Source of the DNA: VRUE01 sp963774555
Lineage (GTDB): Bacteria > Actinomycetota > Thermoleophilia > Solirubrobacterales > 70-9
Reading direction: 5' to 3'
DNA length: 64,000 nucleotides
Assembly (NCBI GenBank): GCA_963774555.1
Contig: CAVZFL010000001.1
Coordinates: forward strand, 1,240,001-1,304,000
Of this stretch, positions 44,866 to 55,392 are shown one piece after another (position 1 is the first letter of the stretch; the number at the start of each line of letters is the position of its first letter). Both the position numbers and the translations under genes were made by a program. The notes beneath the pieces were generated by a model, which saw nothing but the letters and a program-made list of their open reading frames with translations, was not told the origin of the DNA and made no database searches.

Positions 44866-47415
44866 TCAATGTCCGGCTGCGTCGGCAGATGTCTCGACAC
44901 CGACTTCAGGACTCTGGGCATCATCCGTCCCAACGCTAGGCACCTGTTTGCCTTGCGCCAAGAGCCGTGGAAACGGTACGCACAGGCCAAGATCACGCGT
45001 GCTGCGAATTTGCGTAAGCATTCCCCACGCGGCATTTACGTCAACCGCGAATGTCTGGCTAACAGCAGCAAGCTGATCCACCGCACTCAACGGTGTACCA
45101 CTCTCAGCCTGGGAACTTGTGGCCTCTTCTACATAGGCGCGGGTATCGAACTTCTCGAAAAACTGAAGCATCGTCGCAGAGTAGTAGGCAAACGCGACCA
45201 ACTGAGTTCCAAGTGCCTGTAGCTCTCGCCTCTCCACGGCGAGGTCTTCCAACGAACTCAGGGTGGTGATCCCCCCGAGAAACTCTGCCTCGAATTCGCA
45301 GCAAATATCGAGAAGGTCGGGGGCCGCAAAGTTCGCAGCCTCCACACGATCCAGCCACGTAATGAGGAGCGTTACATGATCTTCGGACTGAAAGCCACGG
45401 GCGGCCACTTTGGTGGCTTGCACCTTTGAGTTCAAACTTTTCGCCAGCAACTCAGCCGTCGCCGCTGTCAACGGAGTTCCTTTGTCAAGCTGTACGAGGT
45501 TACGAGCGACGCGGATGAGGTCGCGTGGAAGCCCCCCAGAAGCGCAGTGTAGAAAGCACGAAAACGGGATTGGGAGCCCAACGATGCGGCGATCCAACAA
45601 TTCTTTCGAGATTTGGAATTCGAGATGCGGAACATGCTGCACGTCATCAAAAGAACTGTCAAAGACATCCCGCACCGGCAGACCTCGTCGCTCAAAAAAG
45701 CTCATTGCATCCTCTGAAATGGACACGAAAAAAAAGCAATCCGGAATCCGGAAAATGACCTTGATCTCATTGAGGAACCGGCGAGCCGTCTCATCATCCA
45801 TCTTGTCTAGCTCGTCGATGCCTATCCGCACCTCACGCCGAAGGGCAACCTGCCGGAGAAAGTCGCGAAACAGGTCCACGATATCTGGGAAGCTCAACTG
45901 CTGCTCCGCTAGCTCTGTGCTTCCGCTTAGACCTGTCTCAATACCGATCGGCGTCTTGAAGCCCCCCGACCATCCCGTGGAGAAGCTCTGCTGAAACCAT
46001 ATCTGCCGAAGGCGCAAGGTCGCCGTGTGTATGTTTGGATCATCGCCATCAATTAGTTCGGTGCGTCCCTTGCCAGATATACGCCGACGCCGCTGCCAAT
46101 CACCGACTGTCTGAACTGTTATTGAGACATAGCCGATGAAAATTAGTACGAGTCCCCAGGCAAAGGGAGACTTGAGCGCGTCGGTAGCGTCTAGCGCACC
46201 GAGAACTATCAGCGCGATGCCCGCAAAGAGACTGCCGATTCCAAGCAACAAGCGATAACTAGCGAGGATTACCCAGGAGGAAATGATCGGGAAGCCAAAC
46301 GGCTGGTCCGAGCCGCGCATTTCTCGTACTCGTTCAGCCCCGACCACTTGCGTACATATGCGAGCAAACAGGTAGAGGATAAAGTCACGGGGCTCGTAGC
46401 GAACTGGCGCATCGACTACAACACCGAGCGGCTCCTGTTCCTTGAGTCGCGTACCCTGCTCAGTGCAGATGGAGCGCATGAGCGTCGTCTTTCCTGCACC
46501 ACGCGAGCCAGCGAGTCCAATTGTCCCACCTGGCATTCGACGCATCTTTTCGAGAATAAGTGTTCGCGTCTTCGTTGGTATCTCGCGGCTTGGATCGTCC
46601 ATCTCCCCTAGGCCACTATGGTCAGAAAAGGCAAGGGTTGTTTGGTATGAACGGTCGCTTTCAAGATTTAGCTTTTCTCGCAAGTGTTGAAAAGCGCTCT
46701 GTTTGAGACTTTCTCGGTACGCCTCGCGGGCGGAATCGCGACGCTCATGTTGGACGGCTGCTCTTTGGAGCAGAGAACCTATGAAAGGAGTAGAGCTCAG
46801 CACAAGCGACGCCGCGACCGATGATACGAACGCGAGGTATCTGAGTAGGCCCGCGCCGGTGGCAGAGAAAAACGGAACTAGAACGGCCCAGCAACCGAAC
46901 CACATCGCGAGGAGCCCAAGCGTTTGCAATGTTCCGCTGCTGCGGGTGAGGGGTCCTTGATATGACGAGCGGCCGACTAGGGAACGCTCAAAGAAGCGAG
47001 CAAGCTCTGGAAGATTGAACAACAGCAACCCGGCGGCTGCAACGAAAACGCCGAAGAAAATGTGCATTGATGTTGGCCAGAAGGTGGCACCAATGACGGC
47101 GACTGACAATGAGAGAGCCCAAGCCGCCTGGGTAGTCCGGGCGGCTGCTGCGAAGGCCCAGCGCTCCAGCAGGCGTGGAATAGGAGGATCGGTCCGCTTC
47201 GACCTCGCGTCAGCGTCAAGAAAGCTCTTCCACTCGTCTTCTACGTCTCTGAAGATCGGCTCAGCCTCGTCCATCCCCAACTGGACTAGCTTTTCGACGG
47301 TGGATGCGTTCGCCAGCTCGTCGGGAGGGTCTTCAAGTATGCGTTTTAGATCGCGCAGTTGCCGTTTGGTTGGGGGTTGGAAGATTGACTTCGACCCTTT
47401 GTCCTCCTGCAACAC
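44866..47415 (-). CDS. KAP-type membrane P-loop NTPase
   Basis: An 849-residue protein. Residues about 85-130 and 180-220 hold hydrophobic helices. Walker A GLAGSRGAGKTTLMRSI is near residue 300. More membrane segments (about 378-430, IISSWVILASYRLLLGIGSL) are inserted before Walker B IGIDELDKMDDE near 533, the layout of KAP NTPases. It then has FRIPDCFFFVSISEDAMSFF and a long helical C-terminal domain. Base composition is clearly less GC-rich than its neighbours and codon use differs, suggesting separate acquisition. KAP proteins include PifA, a phage-exclusion protein. A defence role here is inference. Confidence 0.78.
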   Translation of the reverse strand: MLQEDKGSKSIFQPPTKRQLRDLKRILEDPPDELANASTVEKLVQLGMDEAEPIFRDVEDEWKSFLDADARSKRTDPPIPRLLERWAFAAAARTTQAAWALSLSVAVIGATFWPTSMHIFFGVFVAAAGLLLFNLPELARFFERSLVGRSSYQGPLTRSSGTLQTLGLLAMWFGCWAVLVPFFSATGAGLLRYLAFVSSVAASLVLSSTPFIGSLLQRAAVQHERRDSAREAYRESLKQSAFQHLREKLNLESDRSYQTTLAFSDHSGLGEMDDPSREIPTKTRTLILEKMRRMPGGTIGLAGSRGAGKTTLMRSICTEQGTRLKEQEPLGVVVDAPVRYEPRDFILYLFARICTQVVGAERVREMRGSDQPFGFPIISSWVILASYRLLLGIGSLFAGIALIVLGALDATDALKSPFAWGLVLIFIGYVSITVQTVGDWQRRRRISGKGRTELIDGDDPNIHTATLRLRQIWFQQSFSTGWSGGFKTPIGIETGLSGSTELAEQQLSFPDIVDLFRDFLRQVALRREVRIGIDELDKMDDETARRFLNEIKVIFRIPDCFFFVSISEDAMSFFERRGLPVRDVFDSSFDDVQHVPHLEFQISKELLDRRIVGLPIPFSCFLHCASGGLPRDLIRVARNLVQLDKGTPLTAATAELLAKSLNSKVQATKVAARGFQSEDHVTLLITWLDRVEAANFAAPDLLDICCEFEAEFLGGITTLSSLEDLAVERRELQALGTQLVAFAYYSATMLQFFEKFDTRAYVEEATSSQAESGTPLSAVDQLAAVSQTFAVDVNAAWGMLTQIRSTRDLGLCVPFPRLLAQGKQVPSVGTDDAQSPEVGVETSADAAGH

Positions 47416-47605
47416 TATTCCTCCGCTCTTAGCTCGATTGGGGTTGACCCAAAGCCGATCTGCCCGCTGCGCTTGCAGAGAAGATTGTTGTTGACTGCGA
47501 CGCTAGCGTCTGTATTCGGGCTGCACTTTACCTGTCGCGCGTCCCGACGCGAACGGGTCGTGTTGAATGGATTGTCTCCGCTCTCCGACCCCGCCCTAGC
47601 TTCAG

Positions 47606-48220
47606 CTATCGATCTCTCTTGGGGTGGAATGGCGGTGCCGGATGTTCCTTCAACCAGATCATCAGTGGTGACTCGGGCGAAAACGGCTTTGGATCACCGG
47701 CACCAAGCAGCCGAATCAGCTCATCGGTATTCGGGAAACACGGCGCTGGCAAATCCTCCTCCCGCCCGAAGTAGGCGATGCCAAGCCGTGCATTCTGGAT
47801 CGCCTGATGCGCTGCCCTTCGCAAGAGAGCCACGCGTTCGCCATCAGCTTCATATAGAGGGAGTTCAAAGAGGAGGAGACCTACCGATTCGTAACGCTCC
47901 CTCAGATCCCGATTGACCAAGAATGGCGACCCCCGCACCCAACCCTGCTCCCATTCGCGGTGAGCCGCCTCCCAATGGTTCTCGTCCTCCGAAAGCTCCC
48001 TTTTCAGGATGCGGCGCTCAGACTCAACCAGTCCCTCGTCCAGGGTCCGAACTATCTCCAGTTGCCGCTCAAACCGCACTTGCTCTCTCTGCCAGCCCCG
48101 CTGCTTCCACCACAACAGATACGCCCCGACAAAGCCCAACACCGCGCCCACGACAACCGACGCGAGCGCCAGCACTTGCTGACTCGCGCCTGACTCACAC
48201 GCTGTTGCGAATCCCGCCAT
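47606..48220 (-). CDS. Hypothetical single-pass membrane protein
   Basis: A 204-residue protein. One N-terminal membrane helix (VLALASVVVGAVLGFVGAYL) is followed by a long charged helical domain (RQLEIVRTLDEGLVESERRI, KRELSEDENHWEAAHREWEQ) facing the cytosol or exterior. No family recognised. It lies next to the KAP NTPase on the same strand and could partner with it. The ATG at 48220 is used because the longer reading has an arginine-rich, non-protein-like start. Confidence 0.6.
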   Translation of the reverse strand: MAGFATACESGASQQVLALASVVVGAVLGFVGAYLLWWKQRGWQREQVRFERQLEIVRTLDEGLVESERRILKRELSEDENHWEAAHREWEQGWVRGSPFLVNRDLRERYESVGLLLFELPLYEADGERVALLRRAAHQAIQNARLGIAYFGREEDLPAPCFPNTDELIRLLGAGDPKPFSPESPLMIWLKEHPAPPFHPKRDR

Positions 48221-48239
48221 GCTCAGTAGAGGGTCGAAT

Positions 48240-48761
48240 CTACAGCCCGAACTCAGCAGCCGGCGGGGTCGGCGCCGGCGACGCTGACGCTGGTTCCGCT
48301 TCCGGCACCGATCCGGGTTCCGACACGGGTTCCGCGATCGGTCCTGGCGCTGCTTCCGCAATCGGTTCGGGCTCGTCCAGCTCGGGAGTTGCAGCGCTCG
48401 CCTTCGGCTCGCGCTTTCCCTCGAGCTGACCCTTCGCCCTCCGGTGGAAGTGCGGTTTTGCAATGCGGGGCGGCTCGTGTCGACGCATTCGCGTCGGCTG
48501 CTTCACCACGATTCGCGGCGCCGGATCTGCAACGTCGCGGATCGGCGCCTTCGGCGCGCTTGAGCCGTTGCCCAGGATCGCGGCGAGTGCGGCCACGACG
48601 ACGAGAGCAGCCACACAAGTGACGACCACGCGCGACGCGGGCGCCGAGCGCTTGCGCTTCGGGGCCCGCCGTCGCGGCGGCTCAGGTCGGGCGGGCTCCC
48701 TTTCGCTTTTCCGCACGCCCAGCGCGACCGTATCGGTCGCCCAGGAATCCTCAGCGCCCAT
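48240..48761 (-). CDS. Single-pass membrane protein with Pro/Ala-rich tail ending EFGL
   Basis: A 173-residue protein. A basic N-terminus (PPRRRAPKRKRSAPASR) leads a membrane helix (VVVTCVAALVVVAALAAILG), placing the rest outside. The tail is rich in Pro, Glu and Ala (ELDEPEPIAEAAPGPIAEPV) and ends PPAAEFGL. The same EFGL end is found in the sigma-like protein at 55841-57097. It overlaps the end of the coupling-protein gene, so it belongs to the transfer operon. Role unknown; perhaps a structural or surface component of the channel. GGGAGGAG precedes the ATG. Confidence 0.65.
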   Translation of the reverse strand: MGAEDSWATDTVALGVRKSEREPARPEPPRRRAPKRKRSAPASRVVVTCVAALVVVAALAAILGNGSSAPKAPIRDVADPAPRIVVKQPTRMRRHEPPRIAKPHFHRRAKGQLEGKREPKASAATPELDEPEPIAEAAPGPIAEPVSEPGSVPEAEPASASPAPTPPAAEFGL

Positions 48762-50216
48762 AGCTCCTCCCTTCGACAAGTTCTCTCAGGTCGGGCTCCT
48801 CAAACCACGGCCGCAGCGACAGCCTGGCCGGCTGGCAGGTGCCCGTAGACGAGCAGGGCGCTTCCGCGTTGCGCCTCGCGGACGACGTTCGCGGGCGCGA
48901 GGTCGCGGTAGGTGCTGCCCTCGGTTGCCGAGCGCGCGACCCTTCTCCCCGGCAGTCTCGCTGCGCTGGCGAAACTCGCCATCGCCCGTCACCTGGCCGA
49001 TGTAGGTGCAGCGTGTCGGGATCGCCGATGCCCGTCGCGAAGACCTTGGCGCGGTGGTTGTTGACGATCGTCGGCGCACGCTTGCCGTAGCGCGACTCGA
49101 CCTGGGCCAAGTCCTGAAAGACGGTGACGAGCTGGATGCCCTGCCCGGCGCCGGTCGAGGCGATCTCGTCGAGGTCGGGGATCGGCGCGATGTTCGCCGC
49201 CTCGTCGAGCACGATCAGAAGCGGCGGGTCGATCGGCTTGCCGGTCTGCGCCGAGGATCTCATAGACGACCGCGACCAGCTCGGAGATCATCGCCGCGAA
49301 CAGCGTCCGCAGGCGCTCCTGCTCATGGGCCGGAGCGCAGAGGTAGAGGGTGTTGGGCGACCGTCCAGCAGCTCGGCGGGCGTGTAGTCGGCGCGCGAGC
49401 TGGCGTCGAGGACGCGCGGGTCGGCGAAGGCGGCGATGATCGTCTCCGCGGTCGTGTAGATCGAGCTGCGCTGGCGCTCCTCGCGATTCCAGTTCGCGTT
49501 CCACGCGCTCAGCGCTTCCTCGGATCCGGCCTCAGTCAGTCGTCCCGTTACCTCCTGCTCGGCCTCCGCGCCGTCGTTCAGCCAGCGGATCACGTCCGCC
49601 ATCTCGCCGCCGCTGACCGCGGCGGCGAAGAGCAGCGGCGAAAGCAGCTTCTCGGCCGCCGCGTACCAGAAGTCGCGCGTCCTCCAGGCCGCTCGACCCG
49701 CCCGAGCGCGCCGAGCTGGCGAGCCAGTGGGCGACCCGCATCGCACCCCGCCAGCTCCCGCAGCCCGAGAGCGGCGTCGCCTTCACCGACTCGATCCCGG
49801 TCACGCCGGTCGGGTCGAAGACCATCGTTTTGCCGAGCGCGCGGCGCCGCTCGATCGTCGCCAGCAGAAGGTCGCTCTTGACCGACGTGACGACCACCGG
49901 CCCGTCCCATTCCAAAGCGCGGGGATCGCGAACCCGTGGTCTTGAGGCTGATCGTGCTTGGCCCGACGACGACCACCGAGGCGCGATCCTCGGCGGCGAT
50001 CAGGCGCCTGCCCCTGGCGCCCGAGGATCAACCGCCCCGGTTGCGGCGCCGACGACGTGCAGCGCGCGAAGGTCGCGCTTGCTCGCCCAGCGGGCGCCTT
50101 GCACCTTGCGCCGCTTCGCCCCGCCGCCCTTCGCGAATGTGGCGGTCGAGCAGGTGGACGGCGAGAACGACCGCGCCGAGCGCCACGGCGACGGCGATCA
50201 GCGTCGGGCCGTTCAC
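48751..50216 (-). CDS. VirD4/TraG-like coupling protein (multiple frameshifts)
   Basis: About 488 residues after repair. GTG start and a membrane helix (LIAVAVALGAVVLAVHLL), then pieces in several frames: EWDGPVVVTSVKSDLLLATI, RDFWYAAAEKLLSPLLFAAA, NTLYLCAPAHEQERLRTLFA, and the intact C-terminal PLLIVLDEAANIAPIPDLDE with GAGQGIQLVTVFQDLAQVES, the Walker B and TraM-recognition-like region of TraD/TraG. The VVVVGPSTISLKT stretch stands where Walker A is expected. It brings the relaxase-DNA complex to the channel. GTGA overlap with the VirB4-like gene. Confidence 0.82.
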
Positions 50217-51513
50217 GCCGCCGCTCCGGTCAGCTCCGGGTGGCGAACCATCCGGGCGTCGGTGTCCACCAGCTCTCGCTCGAGCGAGGAGAGCCGGTGC
50301 TGGACGAGGAAGGAGCGGCGCCCGACCATCCACAGCGCCTCGCCGCGCCGCAGCGTCGGCACCAGTTCGGCCTCAGTGCCGCTCAGCCCGAGCAGGTTCC
50401 GCAGCCCCTCGATCTGATCGGGCGGCTGCGCGAGGATCACCTTGGTGTCGGCGTCGGCGATCAGCCCCTCGGCGATCCGCGCCTCGCGCGAGCCCGCCGC
50501 CCCGGCCGCGCCCAGGTCGGAGAGCCGGTGCAGGGCGATGATGTTCTGCACGCCGTGGGCGCGGGAGAGCTTGAAAGAGCGCTGCAGCCATTCGGCGACG
50601 CCCAGGTCGGCCGTGATCCGCCAGGCCTCATCGACCGCGACGATCACCTTCGCGCCGCCGCGCTCCCCTGCCTCGGCGGCGCGCTTTCGCTCCATCACCA
50701 CGCCCTGCAGCCAGGCCGCGGCGCAGGTCATCAGGATTCCCAGCGCCGCGGAGTCCTGTACCGCGCTCAGGTCGAGGACGACGAGCGGCGCGTCGAGGTC
50801 GAGGCCCGTCGCTGGTCGGCCCGTCGAACATGCCGCGCAGGTCGCCGTCGCAGAGCCGTTGCAGGGCCAGCGCGACCTGGCGGGTCGCCTCGGCGAAGTC
50901 CGCCAGCTCCATCACCAGCTCAGCCGACCATCGCCTCGCAGGGGTGAAGCAGCGCCTCGACTACCTCCGGCAACGTCGGCTCCTCGGGCTCGGCGCCGGT
51001 TACGACCTTGAGCGCCACCCGCAGCCCGGCGTCCTCCTCCGGGGTCAGTTCGCGCCGCAGCGCCGCCGCCGCGACCGAGCGCAAGAGGCTCAGCTGCGCC
51101 TCGCGGCCCATCCGCGAGCTGATCGGGTTGAGCCGCACCGAGCCGCCGGGCACCAGCGCGATCGGCGAGCCGCCGAGCGCCCGCGCCAGCGGCGCGTACT
51201 CGCCCTTGGGGTCGAGTACCCACGCCTGGCGGCCGAAGACGTGCTGGCGGGCGATGTAGGTCTTCAGGAAGCGCCGACTTGCCCCGCCCGAGCTGGCCGA
51301 CGACCAGCATGTTCGGGCCGGAGAGGATGCCCTGCTCATACGCCGCCCAAGGGTCAAAGACCCAGGCGCCGCCGCAGGCATCGCGGCCGATGTAGGCGCC
51401 GGGGGCGCCCAGGCCGCCCTCGGCGAGGAACGGGATAGGCGGCCTGGAAGTGCGCCGTCGTCGCGGCGTGGCCGGGGCGCTCGGCCGGTAGGCGCCGCGC
51501 CCGCCGCGGTCAC
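50213..51513 (-). CDS. VirB4/TraC-like conjugation ATPase (multiple frameshifts)
   Basis: About 433 residues when pieced. GTG start, GAYIGRDACGGAWVFDPWAA, Walker A PNMLVVGQLGRGKS, QAWVLDPKGEYAPLARALGG, ISSRMGREAQLSLLRSVAAA, then KVIVAVDEAWRITADLGVAE (Walker B) and GVQNIIALHRLSDLGAAGAA. It matches the C-terminal motor part of VirB4 proteins; the N-terminal part is provided by the preceding SCO6880-family gene, as in other actinobacterial systems. Powers channel assembly and transfer. Coupled at both ends by GTGA. At least three frame changes, probably errors. Confidence 0.82.
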
Positions 51514-53019
51514 CGCAGCCCCCGGCCGAGCGGCAGGGTGAAGGTGAAGCCCGGCGTCCTGCTCGCCGTAGAGGCGCTGCAGCTCCAGCCGGGCGAGCGC
51601 CGCGGCGTGCTCGACCTCGGTGGCCGTTCGCTCCAGCTCTGCGGCGCTCGCGGCCGAGACCGTCGACGTAGCCGGCGAAGCGCATCTCGGCGTGACCGTC
51701 GGCCAGCTCCTCCTCGCGCCGTGCGGCGGCCTGCTGGCGGCGGCGGATGCGCGCCGTGGTCATGAAGCCCTGGCGCTCGCGCTGCAATTCCTCGGCGACC
51801 TCGGCGGTCCGCGCCGCCTCGGCGCGGCGGATCGCGATCGAGTGCGCGATCGGCTCGATGCAGACCGACACCGTGCGCAGCGCGGTGGTCTGCATCAAGA
51901 GCGGCGTCAGGAAGGCGGGGCCAACGTCGGTGCGCGGCCAGCTCGCGATCCAGTAGGTCGCGTGGTGGGCGGAGTCGGTGCGGTAGGTGCTCCAGCTGCG
52001 TCTCGTCGGCGAGCGGACCCATCAGCGCCGGATCGACTCCCGCGCGCTCGGGATCGCCCAGCGCCGCCGCGGGCTCGCCCCTGGCGGCCGAAGGGGTCGA
52101 AGGCGTCGCGGATCGCCTCGGCGTAGCGGCGCGGGCGCAGCAGGCCGAAGACCGTCACCTCGGCGATCGACAGCCGCTCGGCAAGGTTCTCGGCCTCGCG
52201 CAGCAGCAGCTCGCAGGCGGCCTGCTCGCCGCCGCCCATGCGCCGCAGCTCGCGAGCGCCGCGGCGCTCGTCGATCTGCAGCGCCAGCAGGATCTCGTGC
52301 TCTTGGGTCGCCGGGGCGGCCGACTCGACCAGCTCGATGTAGGAGGCGACGAGGCCGGAGTCCAGCGGCACCGCCCGGTCGCGCTCGGCTTGCAGGTAGC
52401 CCGCCAGCTCGTCGCCCTGGGCGGGCAGGGTGCGCTCGATCCATTGCAGGCGCCGCACCGGGCTGCCGTCCCGCGCGAGGCTCGCGAGCACCGAGCCCCA
52501 GCCCTCCAGCTTTCGCTCCTGCTCGGCGCCGTCGAGCAGTCCGAAGGCGCCCGCCCGGACCGCGAGCGCGGCGGTGTACGTCCCGGCTGCGCGGTCGCGA
52601 ATGACGCCGACCCGATCGGAGCCGTAGGGGACTTCGAGCATCCGCAGGCCCGCCAGCTCGCCGGGCAGCGAGGCCTCGCGGAGACGCCCCGCCCGTCGGC
52701 GCCGACGCGAACGCCCGCCGCCGGGAGCGGCGGGAGCGGTAGCCGCGCTTTTGCTCGCGCGAGCGCAGCGCCCACCGGATCCCGAGCGGCGCCCATGCCT
52801 CCAGCGTGCGCCCCTCGAACGGGACCAGGACCGACCGCCGGCGGCGCCGCCCACCAGGAGCAGCGCCACGATCCCAGCCCGAGCCAGCTCGCGCAGCGCG
52901 TAGAGCGCCCCGAGCCCGAGTGCGGCGGCGATGGCGAGGATCGCCACCTGGCCGAGCCGCAGCGGCCCGACCACGCCGCGTTGCTCCAGCGGGCCGAAGC
53001 GGTATCGCCGCCCGCTCAC
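51510..53019 (-). CDS. SCO6880-family T4SS membrane protein (frameshifted)
   Basis: About 503 residues. It starts at GTG with SGRRYRFGPLEQRGVVGPLR then LGQVAILAIAAALGLGALYA, two hydrophobic helices and the pattern of actinobacterial SCO6880 proteins. RMLEVPYGSDRVGVIRDRAA, GLVASYIELVESAAPATQEH, and EAEMRFAGYVDG segments follow in shifting frames; the end is TFTLPLGRGLR. It likely combines VirB3-like and VirB4 N-terminal roles in the inner-membrane channel. GTGA overlaps with both neighbours support the boundaries. Confidence 0.75.
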
Positions 53020-54757
53020 GGCCGGTCCTTTCGCTCGTCGCTGCCCTTGCTCGGCGCGCTCGCCCCGCCGGAGGGACGCGACGGCTTCGCCCCCGCGCCC
53101 GGCGCCTTGCCGCCCCTTGCGTCCGTGGGCTCGGCGGTCGTGGCTCGTCTGCGACGGAGGACGACCCTGGCTTCCGCCCGCCGGAGGCGCTCCGCTCCGC
53201 AGCGCCGGGCGGGCCGCGATCGCTGCCCTGCGCCTCGCGTCGCTCGCCGAGCTGCCCGCACCAGCCCGAGCGGCTGCCCGCCTCGGTGCCGGCCTGGCCG
53301 GTGCCGGTCCCGGCCAGTCGCTCGCCCGCCGCCTTGCTTCGCCCTTGCGGCGCCGACTCCCGCCGCGACCGGGAGCGCGACGCCGCCCGCAGCGCCGCCG
53401 CTCGCCCCGGCCGCCTCGCCAGCGCTCGCGCTCGCGCCGACCGCTGGAGCTGCCACCGCCGCCCGAGCTGCCGGAGCGGCCCTTGGCGCCGCCGCCCGAG
53501 CTGCCACCGCTCCCGCCAGTCGAGCCTCCGCCCTTCGTGCTGTTGCCGGCCCAATTGGCGAGGGCGGCCCGGCGCATCATCTGCACCGAGGAGGCGAACT
53601 CGCACCGCTTCGCACCGACGCCCCACCCGCGCTCTGGCGGTTGTACGCGGAGCTGACCGCGCCCTCGGCGAACGGCACCAGCTTGAACAGGACGAACGGC
53701 GCGAAGCAGGCGAGCAGGAGCAGCGCGCCCGCCGCCAGGACATGCTCGACCTTGCCTCCGGTGTTCGCCAGGAGGCTCGCCGCGAGGGCGATGATCGAGA
53801 CGATTACGAACTTCGAGAAGACGATGACGATCACCAGCTCGCCGGTCCGCCGCAGCGCCGACATCCATCGCGGCCAGATCGAGGCAGCGATGGCGAGTCG
53901 GCATGAACAGCGCGACGACGTAGATCGCCGCGTCGCGCATCAGCAGCTCGACCCAGACCAGGAACGCCGCGAAGGCGGCGACGATCGCAGCGATGAAGCC
54001 GACGAACAGCGGCACCTCCACTGACGCCGCCGCGCCCGTCGCCGCGCCCTGAGCTGCCCCGCCGATCGCGGTCCCGGCGGTCGCCCCGGCACCCTCGCCA
54101 GCTTCCGCCAGCGCTTCGACCGCGCCCTTGAAAAAGGCGTGGGTGTCGTTCGCCGTCGAGTGCGCGATGACTTCCGAGAAGCCATCCGTCGTCGCGACAG
54201 AAGCTGTACGACGACGTAGGCGGCGCTCGTCGCAATCGCCGCGACGGGCACGTTGACCAAGAAGACCCGCAGCAGCATCGAGCCATCGCCCCGGCCCAGG
54301 CCCTCCAAGCAGCGGCGAAGATCAGCATCAACAACGCCAGCACCACGGCGATAGACGCCATCTGCCGGTACTGGCGCAGGAAGCCTTTGCTGAGCAGGTT
54401 CGGCGAGGTGGTCTTCTGCGTCAGTTCGACCACTTCGCCGAGCAGCCACACCGCGCCGTCGCTCGCCCAGGTCGTTATCTGGTCGAAGACGCCTTTGCTG
54501 AGCGAGGCCGCCGCTTCTTTCAGCGGGTCGAGGACGTGTCCCGCCACGCCGAGAACCGGATCGGTAACGGCGTTGCAGGCATCGCCGACCGGGTTGCCGA
54601 TCCCGAGCGCCCCGGTGATCGGCGCCGCCGGAGCGACGCCAATGTCACACGCGATGTTCGCCTTCGCTTCCGGCGGGCTCGGATCGCCGAAGGTCAGCGC
54701 CACCGTCGCTACGGCGACCGCGCAGCCGAGGATCGCCGCCCTACGGAGCCACGCCAT
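53016..54757 (-). CDS. TrbL/VirB6-like polytopic T4SS protein (frameshifted)
   Basis: About 580 residues. A signal or first helix (AAILGCAVAVATVALTFG) is followed by ACDIGVAPAAPITGALGIGN, a periplasm-facing domain, then helices ASIAVVLALLMLIFAAAWRA, VFLVNVPVAAIATSAAYVVV, FVGFIAAIVAAFAAFLVWVE, VIVSIIALAASLLANTGGKV and AAGALLLLACFAPFVLFKLV, ending in a Gly/Ser-rich tail (GGSTGGSGGSSGGGAKG). This fits the SCO6881/TrbL channel component. Several frames are needed. The start overlaps the VirB8-like gene by 17 bases, GAGGAGC upstream. Confidence 0.75.
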
Positions 54758-55390
54758 AGCGATGCAGCTCCTCGGTCAGTTCGACCAGCCCGAGCCCTTC
54801 GCCGCCGGGGCGCGGCGAGGCGAGCCGCGGCGTCGGGCCGAAGGAGGCGCGGGTGTCGGCGATTTTCCAGTCGCCCCCCATCCACACCAGCACCGTTCGA
54901 GCGAGGCCGAAGTAGGCGCTCGGTTCGACCGACGTGACGTTCCCAAGGAGAGTGAAGCCCCAGGCCTGAATCACCGCCCGGTCGGGCGAGTAGGACAGGA
55001 CCCGGTAGGCGACCGGGACGCCGAAGAAGACGCTTTGCACCTGGGCGCGGACGCCTTCCCCGAAGGCACCACGCGCCAGCCGCGCCGTGCCCGGTTCGTT
55101 TGCTTCGAGCATCGACCGCCGCGAAGCGCGGCGTCGCCACGACCTTGATCCGGCGGCGCAGCTCGCCCGGACGCAGGATCGCCTTGTCGGCGAAGGCTTG
55201 CTGGTAGCTGCCGAGGCTGCGACCGCACCCTGGCGAGTGCGAGAAAAGCCGACCCCCACCCCGACCGCCTTGCTGGTAGGGCCGGGGGTGGGGGAACGGC
55301 TTTGGGAGAAGCCGACGACGACGGAGCGCTTGCGCGCCCGACCAGGAGGCCGAAGACCACAGCGATGAGTACCGCGAGCGCGAGTCGCAT
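54741..55390 (-). CDS. VirB8/TcpC-like conjugal transfer protein (frameshifted)
   Basis: About 216 residues. A membrane helix (RLALAVLIAVVFGLLVG) is followed by a Pro-rich linker and a folded domain outside the membrane: SYQQAFADKAILRPGELRRR, VRAQVQSVFFGVPVAYRVLS, YSPDRAVIQAWGFTLLGNVT, YFGLARTVLVWMGGDWKIAD. The NTF2-like pattern of strands fits VirB8/TcpC/TraH-type adaptors. A strong GC hairpin at 55245-55303 sits at one of the frameshifts. Start ATG 55390, two bases after the pilin-like gene stop. Confidence 0.65.
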
Positions 55391-55392
55391 CG

